Positions 49,314 to 58,528 are shown, numbered from the stretch's first letter. The stretch is 64,000 nt of DNA from Oscillospiraceae bacterium (GCA_015064085.1 SVSX01000005.1:1-64000), one strand, 5' to 3'. The notes: a model not told the origin generated them from the letters alone. A program made the numbers and translations.

Positions 49314-49322
49314 AGCGGATCA

Positions 49323-50024
49323 ATGAAAAAAACAATAAAAAAAGTCTTTCTCAGCACTTTACCCGTTATGGCGGGATATCTCGTTCTCGGATTTGGATTT
49401 GGCATCATCTCAGAAAAAAGCGGATACGGAATACTCTGGGCTCTGGCTATGAGTGTCTTTATCTACGCGGGCTCTATGCAGTACGTAACGGTGAGTCTTC
49501 TGACCTCGGGAGCGTCACTTATCGCCTCGGCGCTGACGACCCTTATGGTGAACGCAAGACATCTCTTTTACGGTATAACTATGATCGAGCCATATAAAAA
49601 TATGGGCGCGGCAAAACCGTATCTTATTTTCGGACTTACCGACGAGACCTATTCGCTGGTCTGTACGGGTGAGGCTCGTGACGGCATTGATTTTAAACGA
49701 TACAGTCTGCTCGTGACAGTATTTGACCACATCTATTGGATAGTGGGAACACTTCTCGGCGCTCTTGTGGGAAGTCTTATTTCTTTCAATACCGCAGGTG
49801 TTGATTTCGCGATGACGGCACTGTTCATTACTGTTTTCGTTGAACAGTGGAAGAGCACTAAAAATCATATCCCCGCAATAGTGGGCGTTCTTTCCTCGGT
49901 GATCTGTCTTCTCATCTTCGGCGCGGACAGATTCCTCATCCCCACAATGATCCTTATAAGCCTCGTACTTTCACTTGGAAGAAGATTTGTTGAGCGCGGG
50001 GAGAGGGGAGGCGCGGCAAAATGA
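49323..50024 (+). CDS. azlC: AzlC family branched-chain amino acid exporter subunit
   Basis: AGYLVLGFGFGIISEKSGYG; IYAGSMQYVTVSLL; VNARHLFYGI. Confidence 0.92.
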   Translation: MKKTIKKVFLSTLPVMAGYLVLGFGFGIISEKSGYGILWALAMSVFIYAGSMQYVTVSLLTSGASLIASALTTLMVNARHLFYGITMIEPYKNMGAAKPYLIFGLTDETYSLVCTGEARDGIDFKRYSLLVTVFDHIYWIVGTLLGALVGSLISFNTAGVDFAMTALFITVFVEQWKSTKNHIPAIVGVLSSVICLLIFGADRFLIPTMILISLVLSLGRRFVERGERGGAAK

Positions 50025-50350
50025 ACTATATTCATTCGGTAGCCCTCATCGCTGTTGTCGCTCTTGTGACGATAGCCCTCAGATTTCTTCCGTTTGCGGT
50101 CTTCAACGGAAAAAGAAAGACCCCCGAGATCGTTACATATCTCGGAAGAGTCCTGCCCTTTGCTATAATGGGTATGCTCGTCATATATTGCTATAAGGGG
50201 ATATCCTTCCTCTCGTCGCCCTTTGGAATACCCGAGCTTATAGCGGGTGCTGGAGTCGTTGTGCTTCATCTTATAAAAAGGAACACTCTTCTGAGTATCG
50301 TTGGCGGTACGGTGATCTATATGCTGCTTATACAGCTTGTTTTTGTTTAA
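50021..50350 (+). CDS. azlD: AzlD family branched-chain amino acid exporter subunit
   Basis: Small 3-4 TM protein overlapping azlC; LRFLPFAVF..LPFAIMGMLVIYC. Confidence 0.9.
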   Translation: MNYIHSVALIAVVALVTIALRFLPFAVFNGKRKTPEIVTYLGRVLPFAIMGMLVIYCYKGISFLSSPFGIPELIAGAGVVVLHLIKRNTLLSIVGGTVIYMLLIQLVFV

Positions 50351-50354
50351 AAAC

Positions 50355-50397
50355 AGAGCGTCTGTCTCGGATTTGAGGCAGACGCTCTGAAAATTTA
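50355..50397. terminator. Bidirectional terminator
   Basis: CAGAGCGTCTGTCTCGGATTTGAGGCAGACGCTCTG between convergent genes. Confidence 0.8.
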
Positions 50398-51342
50398 TTT
50401 CTTCGACAATATCGGCTTAAAGAAGCTGTCAAGCTCGGAAAGATACCTTTCGGAATCGATAGGGAAGCAGAGTCCGTGCCCCGCGCCTTCGATCTTTACA
50501 AGGTGCTTTTTCGATACGCAGACATCATAATTTTCAACACTCATTTCAAAGGGAACAAAATCGTCGGTGTCTCCGTGGAAAAAAATTATCGGGAGACGGC
50601 TTTTTTTCATAGCCTCAATGGGGGATGCCTTGTCAATATCAAAGTGACCGAAGATAAGTCCGCCAAGCCTTGAGAAGGGGTAGAGAAGCTCTGCGGGGAG
50701 CTTCATATCCTTTATGACCTTTTTGATTATAGCCTTGGCCGAGGAGTATCCGCAGTCGGCAAGAACGCCCACGACGTTTTTCGGAAGCTCGACTGCCGAT
50801 GCCATCAAGACTGTTGCCGCTCCCATAGAAATACCCGTCAGAATTATCTTCGCGTCGGGATCTATCTCGCGGATCACAAAATCCACCCAATCTGCGCAGT
50901 CGCGGCTTTCCTTTACTCCAAAGGTTATAACGTGACCGTCGCTTTCGCCGCTGGCTCTGTGATCGACGATAAGAGCGTTGTGTCCAATGGCGAAGCAACG
51001 GGCGATGCCTCCGCTGAGATCTCTCTCAGCTGAGCCCTTGTAGCCGTGAAAGAGTATCTCTGTCGGGGCGTTCTTTGAAAACTCAAAGTATTTTCCCCTG
51101 AGGGTCAGCCCGTCAAAGGAGCGGATAGAAACCTCTCTGTGAGGGGTTGTGCGCATTTCCTTTATCCATTTGACCATAGACTCTCTGTGCGCCTCATAGA
51201 TCTCGCCGTCGGGAATGGGATATTCCTCGGCTTTTACTCGCTTTGGAGAGTAAAAGATCCGCATAAAACAAACGAATGATGTAATGATAGCGGCTGTAAG
51301 CAAAAAAATAAATATTGACAAAATTATCCATAAAATAGTCAT
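50395..51342 (-). CDS. Alpha/beta hydrolase, membrane-anchored
   Basis: GISMGAAT nucleophile elbow, N-terminal TM, C-terminal GAGHG. Confidence 0.88.
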   Translation of the reverse strand: MTILWIILSIFIFLLTAAIITSFVCFMRIFYSPKRVKAEEYPIPDGEIYEAHRESMVKWIKEMRTTPHREVSIRSFDGLTLRGKYFEFSKNAPTEILFHGYKGSAERDLSGGIARCFAIGHNALIVDHRASGESDGHVITFGVKESRDCADWVDFVIREIDPDAKIILTGISMGAATVLMASAVELPKNVVGVLADCGYSSAKAIIKKVIKDMKLPAELLYPFSRLGGLIFGHFDIDKASPIEAMKKSRLPIIFFHGDTDDFVPFEMSVENYDVCVSKKHLVKIEGAGHGLCFPIDSERYLSELDSFFKPILSKK

Positions 51343-51488
51343 TTGTTACCTCATATACGATAAGTATATATAATTTTATCATTAAAAATGAATTTTATCA
51401 ATAATTTTTTAAAAAATTCTTAATAATTGTTGCTTTTTGTAAATAAATGCTATATAATGTTAAGTATATAAAATGACATTTTACGAAG

Positions 51489-52781
51489 ATGGAGAATATG
51501 CTTGTGAATATTGAAGTTAATTACAAAAACAAAAAAAGATACAAGACCGCAAAATATCCTATTCGTCAGCCGCTTATTATTGTCTGGCTTATATGGCTGC
51601 TGTCAAAGATAGTTCTCGTCGGAAAGCCGCATAAGGTCGAAAAGATAAATATGGAGGGGCTTAAGCCTCCGTATATGATCCTTTCAAACCATATGCATTT
51701 TATTGATTTTGAGCTTTGCGCTATGGGGACTTTTCCGCATAGAGTCAATAACGTTGTCAGCATAGACGGTTATTACCGCCGTCCGTGGCTTATGGAGCTT
51801 ATCGGCGCTATCTGCACAAGAAAGTTCACAATGGACCTGCATCTTATAAAATCGATCAAAAAGGTTCTGAAAAGAGGGGATATCCTTTGTATGTATCCCG
51901 AGGCACGCTATTCGCCCTGCGGAGTCGAGTCCTATATACCCGATTCGGTTGGTATGCTGGTAAAGAGAAATAAAGTGCCCGTTGTCGCGGTGCTTCACAG
52001 GGGAAATTATCTACACACACCCTTCTGGAATTACAGAAAAAAGAGGAAAGTTCCGCTTCATACCACGATGACTCAGATACTCACTGCGGAAGAGATAGAG
52101 TCTCTTTCGGTAGATGAGATCAACGCAAGGATACGCGAGGCGCTGACTTATAACGAATATAAATATCAGAAAGAAAGCGGAATACTTATAAAAGAGCTCT
52201 TCAGAGCCGAGGGACTGCATAAGGTGCTTTATCAGTGTCCGCACTGTCATACCGAGTCCAAAATGGCATCAGAGGGATGCGAGATATTCTGTACCGAGTG
52301 CGGAAAGCGCTGGACCTTGAACGAGGACGGAACGCTTTCAGCTAATGCGGGAGAGACCGAGTTTGCTCACGTTCCAGATTGGTTTGCTTGGGAGCGTGAG
52401 CAGGTAAAGGCTCAGGTGCTGAGCGGAGAATACTCGTTCGAGGATGAGGTGGAGATATATTCTATGCCGAGATGCTGGCGCTTTGAAAAGCTCGGATCGG
52501 GAAAGCTTTGCCACGACCCCGAAAACGGATTTGTTATCGAGGGCGAGTACAACGGTGAAAAATACCGTGTTCACAGAGCTCCGATGCAGACAAACAGTCT
52601 TCACGTCGAGTATGATTACTGTTACATAAAGCCCTTTGATTGCGTGGATATTTCCACCGAGAATGATTCCTTCTACTGTTATCCGAAAAAACAGAACGTA
52701 ATAACCAAGCTTGCCTTTGCGACTGAGGCGATATTCGAGCTTCACAACAGCGAGAAGAGAAGAAGGACGGCTGTAAGATAA
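51489..52781 (+). CDS. 1-acyl-glycerol-3-phosphate acyltransferase (PlsC-like) with C-terminal zinc ribbon
   Basis: NHMHFIDFEL (HX4D), CMYPEARYSP; CPHC..CTEC zinc ribbon. Confidence 0.8.
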   Translation: MENMLVNIEVNYKNKKRYKTAKYPIRQPLIIVWLIWLLSKIVLVGKPHKVEKINMEGLKPPYMILSNHMHFIDFELCAMGTFPHRVNNVVSIDGYYRRPWLMELIGAICTRKFTMDLHLIKSIKKVLKRGDILCMYPEARYSPCGVESYIPDSVGMLVKRNKVPVVAVLHRGNYLHTPFWNYRKKRKVPLHTTMTQILTAEEIESLSVDEINARIREALTYNEYKYQKESGILIKELFRAEGLHKVLYQCPHCHTESKMASEGCEIFCTECGKRWTLNEDGTLSANAGETEFAHVPDWFAWEREQVKAQVLSGEYSFEDEVEIYSMPRCWRFEKLGSGKLCHDPENGFVIEGEYNGEKYRVHRAPMQTNSLHVEYDYCYIKPFDCVDISTENDSFYCYPKKQNVITKLAFATEAIFELHNSEKRRRTAVR

Positions 52782-52786
52782 ATAAA

Positions 52787-52830
52787 AAGCGGGGAGAACG
52801 TGTTTTCATTCTTCCTGCTTTTTTAGATAT
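52787..52830 (+). terminator. Rho-independent terminator
   Basis: AAAAAGCGGGGAGAACGTGTTTTCATTCTTCCTGCTTTTTT. Confidence 0.75.
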
Positions 52831-52993
52831 CATATTCAGAACAGAATAGAAAAAGAAAAATGATGCCGTTTGCGGCATCACAACAAATCTATTATATCAC
52901 AAAAAAACGCGCTTGTAAAGAGAAAAATTGCATTTAAGACAAATTTCTGCGCATTGAACAAAAAAATATTGTAAAGTTTTAATAAATTGCCAA

Positions 52994-53022
52994 TTGCAAA
53001 AGTGAAATTAATGTGATATAAT
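52994..53022 (+). promoter_or_regulatory. Promoter of orphan noncoding transcript
   Basis: TTGCAA-17 bp-TATAAT with TGTG upstream of -10. Confidence 0.8.
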
Positions 53023-53028
53023 ACAAGT

Positions 53029-53428
53029 GAAGAAAAGGAGGTACGGTCCAATGAAAACTTAAGCCTCGACTTCTCCAAAAGGCTTGTGGGTGCGAAGACG
53101 GTCTGAGTAGTGTGAACAGAATACAAAAATACACGGCGGTGTTACGCAGAAGATAGATGTGAAACGAGTGAGAAGCAGATCGCAAAAAAAGCCTTAAAGA
53201 AGAGGTCAGAAGATCTTCACCTTATGCGGAGAGAGTACATTCGAACAAGTGGTGTTCTCCATAGAGAACGAGTGGATTTTGGTGTTTGGAGATGTGTTGT
53301 CGGTAAGCAAAAGGGTGACATTTAACAGAAAGAGAGGATTAGAAAAGATGTTAGATATCAAGAGTGAACAGAAGTGACCCTTGATTGCAGATCGTATGTT
53401 GCAGTCAAGGGTCATTTCTTTTTTTTAT
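53029..53428 (+). ncRNA. Candidate ~400-nt orphan noncoding RNA, family not recognised
   Basis: Promoter 52994-53022, terminator 53373-53425, no long ORF on plus strand, hairpins AAGCC..GGCTT, ACAC-GGCG-GTGT, GTTCTC-CATA-GAGAAC. Confidence 0.65.
53373..53428 (+). terminator. Strong rho-independent terminator
   Basis: TGACCCTTGATTGCAGATCGTATGTTGCAGTCAAGGGTCATTTCTTTTTTTT. Confidence 0.9.
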
Positions 53429-54687
53429 TTTTTGCGATCGGAGATCGCCTTTTTTGTTTTTCGATCCTTTTTCCAAAAGCTAAAGTAGATCGGTATCGAA
53501 AGGAGGGGGAATAGCGCTCCCACAAGCATTCCCAGCTTCATTCCCAATTGCTCGGGTGCGAGGGAAAGGGAGGCTGCGAGAGAGATCGTTGCTTGATTAT
53601 TCAGGGCAAAGTCTGTAATGATACCGACGAGCTGAGGCGCGACGGATGCTCCGAGATCACCGCCCGATGCCATAAGGGCGAAGATAACCACTCCGCCGTT
53701 CGGGAAACGGTCCGACGCAACAAGAAGACTTCCCGGCCAAAGCATAGATACGCAGAATCCCGTAAACGCACAAGCCAGAAGTCCCGCAATAGCGAAGGGG
53801 GTTATGGCGCATATAAGGTAGCACACAGCCGCGCCGATACCGCCCATAAGCAGAGCGCGAGAGGTGTTTTTACCTATCTTTGCGTATAGGCTTCTGCCCG
53901 CCCCGAGAGTGGCTGAGAAGAGAGCAACACCGAAGATGTCGCCGTAGATCTTCGATATACCGAGCGCCTGCTCAAGATATCCCGAAGCCCACTGCGCCAT
54001 TGTACATTCTGCAGCGCCACCGAGAAAGATAGCGAGAATACAAGTCCATACCGCTTTGTTTTTCAGGAAAGAGAGGACTCCGCTGACCTTCTGAGCTACC
54101 TCCATATGGGGGATCTCGGCGCTGCTGAAAAGTATCGCGGCAGAGAGTGGGAAGATGAGGCATACCATCACAAGCCAATGCCAATTTTCAGCGCCGAATA
54201 TCGTGATGAATAAGGTCGCGATAATTACAACGGCAACCACACCCCAAGCATATATCGAATGGACCTTGCTCATTTCTCTGTCGGGATTTTTCGAGGGTAT
54301 TGCGGCTATCAACGGACTGATGAGAACCTCACCGAGTCCCGATGACGCTGAGAATATGACTGTACCCACAGCAAGACCGAGGAAAGCGCTCTTTGGGAAA
54401 AAGAAGGGAACAAAGGCGAATATAAGCAGACCGACGATAGCGAATATCGGCATCAGCCTTACGGTTCGTTTTATGTTGAATTTATGTGAGAAAAATGAAA
54501 ACAAAAGGTCGACCGAAAGCTGTGTTGAAAAGTTTATAAGTACCAGCAGTCCGAGAAGCGAGTAAGAGAGACCGTACTGAGATCGGAAGGTCAGGAAGAG
54601 CAGTGGCGAAAGGTTTCCAACCACCGACATTGTTAGGTTTGAGGCATAGCAAGCAAACTTGACTCTGCCGTATTTTTTATTGAGCAT
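53425..54687 (-). CDS. MFS transporter
   Basis: 12-TM-like hydrophobic protein with MFS pattern. Confidence 0.85.
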   Translation of the reverse strand: MLNKKYGRVKFACYASNLTMSVVGNLSPLLFLTFRSQYGLSYSLLGLLVLINFSTQLSVDLLFSFFSHKFNIKRTVRLMPIFAIVGLLIFAFVPFFFPKSAFLGLAVGTVIFSASSGLGEVLISPLIAAIPSKNPDREMSKVHSIYAWGVVAVVIIATLFITIFGAENWHWLVMVCLIFPLSAAILFSSAEIPHMEVAQKVSGVLSFLKNKAVWTCILAIFLGGAAECTMAQWASGYLEQALGISKIYGDIFGVALFSATLGAGRSLYAKIGKNTSRALLMGGIGAAVCYLICAITPFAIAGLLACAFTGFCVSMLWPGSLLVASDRFPNGGVVIFALMASGGDLGASVAPQLVGIITDFALNNQATISLAASLSLAPEQLGMKLGMLVGALFPLLSIPIYFSFWKKDRKTKKAISDRKK

Positions 54688-54717
54688 AGTGTTTCCCTTG
54701 AGTGTCTGTTATGTTGT

Positions 54718-55623
54718 TTACAGCTGTTTGTTTGTGATCTTAGCCTCAACGTATTCGAAGCCGAGTCTTGCGACGGTGTCGGCAAATCTCTCGCCCTTTA
54801 TGCCCTCGTCACGGAAGAGTATTATAGCTCTTTCAATAGCATCAAGTACCTGATCCTCTGTGTCAAACAGAATGTCAAGCGGTTTGCCTATTGCGGTCTT
54901 TTTGCCCCAGCGTCCTCCGATGCACATTTTATATCCGACAGAAGCATAGTCAAAAACGCCAAAGGGACATTTTTCAAGACAGCGTCCGCAGTTATTGCAG
55001 ATCTCGGATGACTGAACGACCTTGTTATCCGAGATCGAAAGAGCCTTCATAGGACACTTGTCGTCTACCACACATTTTTTGCAGCCTCGGCATTTATCAA
55101 GATCGGGAGTCACCTTTCGCTGACCGATAATGCCGATATCGTTTAGATCGGGCTTTACGCAGTTGTTAGGACAGCCGCCCACCGCGATCTTGAATTTATG
55201 AGGCAGTACCTCGTTGTGATATCCTACGTAAAACCTTTCGTGTATCTTAAGAGAAAGTCCGAAGGTGTCTATGAGTCCAAAAACGCAGGACGTTCCCTTG
55301 CAGGATACGACGGGGCGCACCTTTGGACCTGTTCCTCCCGTTTCAAGGCCGTGAGCCTTCAGAAACTCAACGAGCTTTGGAATATTATCATATTTTACTC
55401 CCAGGATCTCCACGGTGAGTCTTGAGGTCATCGCAACCTCGGAAGAGCCGAAAAGATCTGCGGCTTCGGCAATAGCTCTTTGCTCTGCAGTGGTTATCTT
55501 TCCGTTTCTTGTTATAACTCTTACGTTAAAAACGTCATCAAATCTCTTGTCGCGAAGGCAACCGAGTCCTTTGACTGAAGCTATCTCTTCGGGGGAGAGC
55601 TTTCTTTTGGAATTGTTGTCCAT
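54718..55623 (-). CDS. Nitrite/sulfite reductase-like hemoprotein with 2x[4Fe-4S] ferredoxin domain
   Basis: SCKGTSC..GGCPNNC siroheme/Fe-S pattern; CRGCKKCVVDDKCP and CNNCGRCLEKCP; start MDNNSKR after GGAGG. Confidence 0.85.
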   Translation of the reverse strand: MDNNSKRKLSPEEIASVKGLGCLRDKRFDDVFNVRVITRNGKITTAEQRAIAEAADLFGSSEVAMTSRLTVEILGVKYDNIPKLVEFLKAHGLETGGTGPKVRPVVSCKGTSCVFGLIDTFGLSLKIHERFYVGYHNEVLPHKFKIAVGGCPNNCVKPDLNDIGIIGQRKVTPDLDKCRGCKKCVVDDKCPMKALSISDNKVVQSSEICNNCGRCLEKCPFGVFDYASVGYKMCIGGRWGKKTAIGKPLDILFDTEDQVLDAIERAIILFRDEGIKGERFADTVARLGFEYVEAKITNKQL

Positions 55624-55800
55624 AAATACCTCCAACAGTTATTTGCATACATATAAGAAGGATTATACCACATTTTTATCTCAAATTCAATTACTTTTGC
55701 TCAAAAAAGAAAAAGATTTCTGTTGTTGGAAAAGGGAATATTTTTATTATGCGTGGGAATATTTATTTATAAGGACAAGCAATTTTCATACGGAGGATAT

Positions 55801-56754
55801 ATGTGTACCGCGGTTTATAAAAATGGAGGAAGAAAGCTGTTTGGAAGGAGTCTCGACGTAGAGGTGAGTTACGGAGAATCGGTGATAATAACACCAAGGG
55901 CTCGTGAGCTCAGCTTTTCCGAGAACGATGCTCTGATGCGCCATTGCGCGATGATAGGAATAGGCTGTGCCGAGGAGGGGTATCCCCTCTATTTTGATGC
56001 TGTGAACGAATACGGTGTGGCTATGGCAGGACTGAATCTTACCGATAGCGCCGTCTATCACCCTTCGATGAATGACAAATATAACGTTGCGTCTTATGAG
56101 CTGATACCGTGGGTGCTGTCGCAGTGCAGAAATGCCGACGATGTGATAGCTCTTCTGGAAAAGACAAACGTTACAAAAAGAAGCTTTTCGGAGAATATAA
56201 GAGCAACACCGCTGCATTGGATGATCTGTTGCGGTGAAAGATGCTTTGCCGTGGAATCTTTGGCGGAGGGACTTAAGATCTATGAAGATCCATTTGGTGT
56301 TCTTACCAACGAACCGCCATTTCCATATCAGATGAAAAATCTCGTGGGATATATGGGGCTGACACCAAAACAGCCTCCTAACAAGCTTTGTGATGCGGAT
56401 ATAAAACCTTATACCCTCGGTGTGGGAAGTATGGGTCTGCCCGGGGATCACTCCTCTTGCTCACGCTTTGTAAGAGCACTTTTCACAAAGGAGAACACTC
56501 TTTTAGGTGAAGAGGAGAGCGAGGCGGTGAACGGCTTCTTTCATATAATGGATACCGTGAAAGTACCATTTGGCTGCGTTGAGGGAAGAGAGGGAAAGCC
56601 GCATTTCACACGCTATGTTTCCTGTGCCGATACAGAAAGTTTAGTTTATTATTTTGTTACCTACCGTTGCCGCCGTATCCGCTCAATAGCGCTCAAAGAA
56701 TCTCTTTTAGAGCTTCCGTTCATTATCACTTATCCCTTGGACGATATCGAATAA
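55801..56754 (+). CDS. Choloylglycine hydrolase family (bile salt hydrolase/penicillin V acylase)
   Basis: MCTAVYKNGGRKLFGRSLD (Cys2, Arg16, Asp19), GVLTNEPPFPYQ, PGDHSSCSRFVRA; GGAGGATAT RBS. Confidence 0.92.
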   Translation: MCTAVYKNGGRKLFGRSLDVEVSYGESVIITPRARELSFSENDALMRHCAMIGIGCAEEGYPLYFDAVNEYGVAMAGLNLTDSAVYHPSMNDKYNVASYELIPWVLSQCRNADDVIALLEKTNVTKRSFSENIRATPLHWMICCGERCFAVESLAEGLKIYEDPFGVLTNEPPFPYQMKNLVGYMGLTPKQPPNKLCDADIKPYTLGVGSMGLPGDHSSCSRFVRALFTKENTLLGEEESEAVNGFFHIMDTVKVPFGCVEGREGKPHFTRYVSCADTESLVYYFVTYRCRRIRSIALKESLLELPFIITYPLDDIE

Positions 56755-56781
56755 GAGTTTCTCTCAAATTTGCGCTCCCCT

Positions 56782-56810
56782 TTGACAAATCGTTCTTTTT
56801 GTGATACAAT
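56782..56810 (+). promoter_or_regulatory. Promoter of TPR/DUF4037 pair
   Basis: TTGACA-17 bp-TACAAT. Confidence 0.75.
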
Positions 56811-56837
56811 GTGTGTATAAAGCAAAAGGAGCGGAAT

Positions 56838-57590
56838 ATGAATAACGGATGTATTTCTCTTGACCGAATTCTCGGCAGACTTGACGGATATTTAAATAAA
56901 AACGATTATGATTCTGCCGAAAAGCATATTGTATATTGGCTTACCGAGGCAGAACGACTTGGAGATATCAGAGTAGAGCTTCCTCTTCGAAACGAGCTTA
57001 TGGGACTTTACCGTAAGCTTTTAAGAAAGGACGACGCGCTTGACAGCGTAAAAGCAGCACTTTGCAGAGTAGATGAGTCAGGGATTGAAGGGCAGGTCGG
57101 CGCGGCAACCACCTATCTCAACTGCGCGACGGTATATAAGGCTTTCGATATGTCTGACAGGGCTATGCCTCTTTTTGAGAAAGCGAAGGATATATACGAA
57201 AATGAGCTTGATGCGGGTGACAGCAGACTTGGCGGACTTTATAACAATATGGCGCTGGCTCTTGTTGATCTCGGTCGCTTTTCCGAAGCAAGGGAGCTTT
57301 ATTCCAAGGCGATCTCTGTTATGGAGAACACGGAGGAGGGTGATCTTGAGGTCGCCATTACCTATTTGAATATCGCAAGTGCCGCCGAGGCAGAGCTGGG
57401 TCTCCTTGAGGCTGAAAGCGAGATATGCGACCTGCTTGACAGAGCTGAGAGCATACTCGATGATCATAATAAAAAAGACGGCTATTATGCCTTTGTCTGT
57501 GAGAAGTGTGCTTCGGTCTTTGGATATTACGGACGCTTTATGTACGAGCGGGAGCTCCTCACCAGAGCAGGGAGGATATACGGCAGATGA
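56838..57590 (+). CDS. Tetratricopeptide repeat protein
   Basis: Multiple TPR-like helices (LGGLYNNMALALVDLGRFSEARELYSKAISVME). Confidence 0.85.
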   Translation: MNNGCISLDRILGRLDGYLNKNDYDSAEKHIVYWLTEAERLGDIRVELPLRNELMGLYRKLLRKDDALDSVKAALCRVDESGIEGQVGAATTYLNCATVYKAFDMSDRAMPLFEKAKDIYENELDAGDSRLGGLYNNMALALVDLGRFSEARELYSKAISVMENTEEGDLEVAITYLNIASAAEAELGLLEAESEICDLLDRAESILDDHNKKDGYYAFVCEKCASVFGYYGRFMYERELLTRAGRIYGR

Positions 57591-58528
57591 AGGGAATAGA
57601 GCTTTCCGAAAAATTTTATTATGAATACGGCGCTCCGATGATAAAAGAAAAATTCCCGAGCCTTGAGGGCATGATAGCCGTGGGACTTGTGGGGAGCGGC
57701 TCTGAATGTCTCGGCTATGACGACGATATCTCGCAGGATCACGATTTTGAACCCGCATTTTGTATGTTCATTCCAGATGAGGATGTGATAGACAGCCGAA
57801 CTGCCTTTCTTCTTGAAAGGGAGTACTCGAGACTTCCAAAGGAATTTATGGGATATAAGAGAAGCCCTCTTTCTCCCGTGGGCGGAAATCGGCACGGACT
57901 TATCAGAATGAGCGACTTCTTTAAGGAGAAGACGGGCAGTTCCGACGGTGCGCTATCACTCAGAGAGTGGTTTCTGATCCCCGAGCAGTCTCTTGCCGAG
58001 GTAGCTTACGGAAAGGTCTTTCGTGACGATCTCGGCACTTTCACAGCTGTCCGAGAAAGGCTCTCCTATCTTCCCGAGGATGTTCGCTTGAAAAAGATAG
58101 CGGGAAATCTTTTGATAATGGGGCAGTCGGGGCAGTATAACTATCAAAGGTGTATATCGCGCGGCGAGACCGCCGCCGCTCAGCTTGCTATGATAGAGTT
58201 CGCGAAGAGCGCTATGAACCTTATCTTTCTTTTGAATAAAAGGTATATTCCATATTACAAATGGAGCTTCCGCGCGCAGAGAGAGCTGCCGATACTCGGT
58301 GAGCTTGACGGAGCGCTTGAATATCTCATCTCAAGCGGAAACCGAGACGGCGAGGAGCTGAAAAAGGAAAAGCTTTGCGAGGAAATATGCGGAAAGATAA
58401 TATCCGCCTTGAGAGAATGTAAGCTTACCGACCGCGAGAGCTCGAATTGCGAGGAAAACGCTTATGCAGTGAACTCACTGATACGCGACGGTGAGATACG
58501 TAATCTTCACATACTGTACGGTGTCTGA
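57587..58528 (+). CDS. DUF4037 domain protein (nucleotidyltransferase-like)
   Basis: GLVGSGSECLGYDDDISQDHDFEP; ATGA overlap with TPR gene. Confidence 0.8.
   Translation: MKGIELSEKFYYEYGAPMIKEKFPSLEGMIAVGLVGSGSECLGYDDDISQDHDFEPAFCMFIPDEDVIDSRTAFLLEREYSRLPKEFMGYKRSPLSPVGGNRHGLIRMSDFFKEKTGSSDGALSLREWFLIPEQSLAEVAYGKVFRDDLGTFTAVRERLSYLPEDVRLKKIAGNLLIMGQSGQYNYQRCISRGETAAAQLAMIEFAKSAMNLIFLLNKRYIPYYKWSFRAQRELPILGELDGALEYLISSGNRDGEELKKEKLCEEICGKIISALRECKLTDRESSNCEENAYAVNSLIRDGEIRNLHILYGV

Noticed and set aside
53029-53428. Group II intron, RNase P RNA, tmRNA or SRP RNA
   Set aside because: A GUGCG and an ACAGAA-like string are present, but no domain V, no GAGGAAAGUCC, no tmRNA ends or tag ORF, and no SRP domain IV motif.
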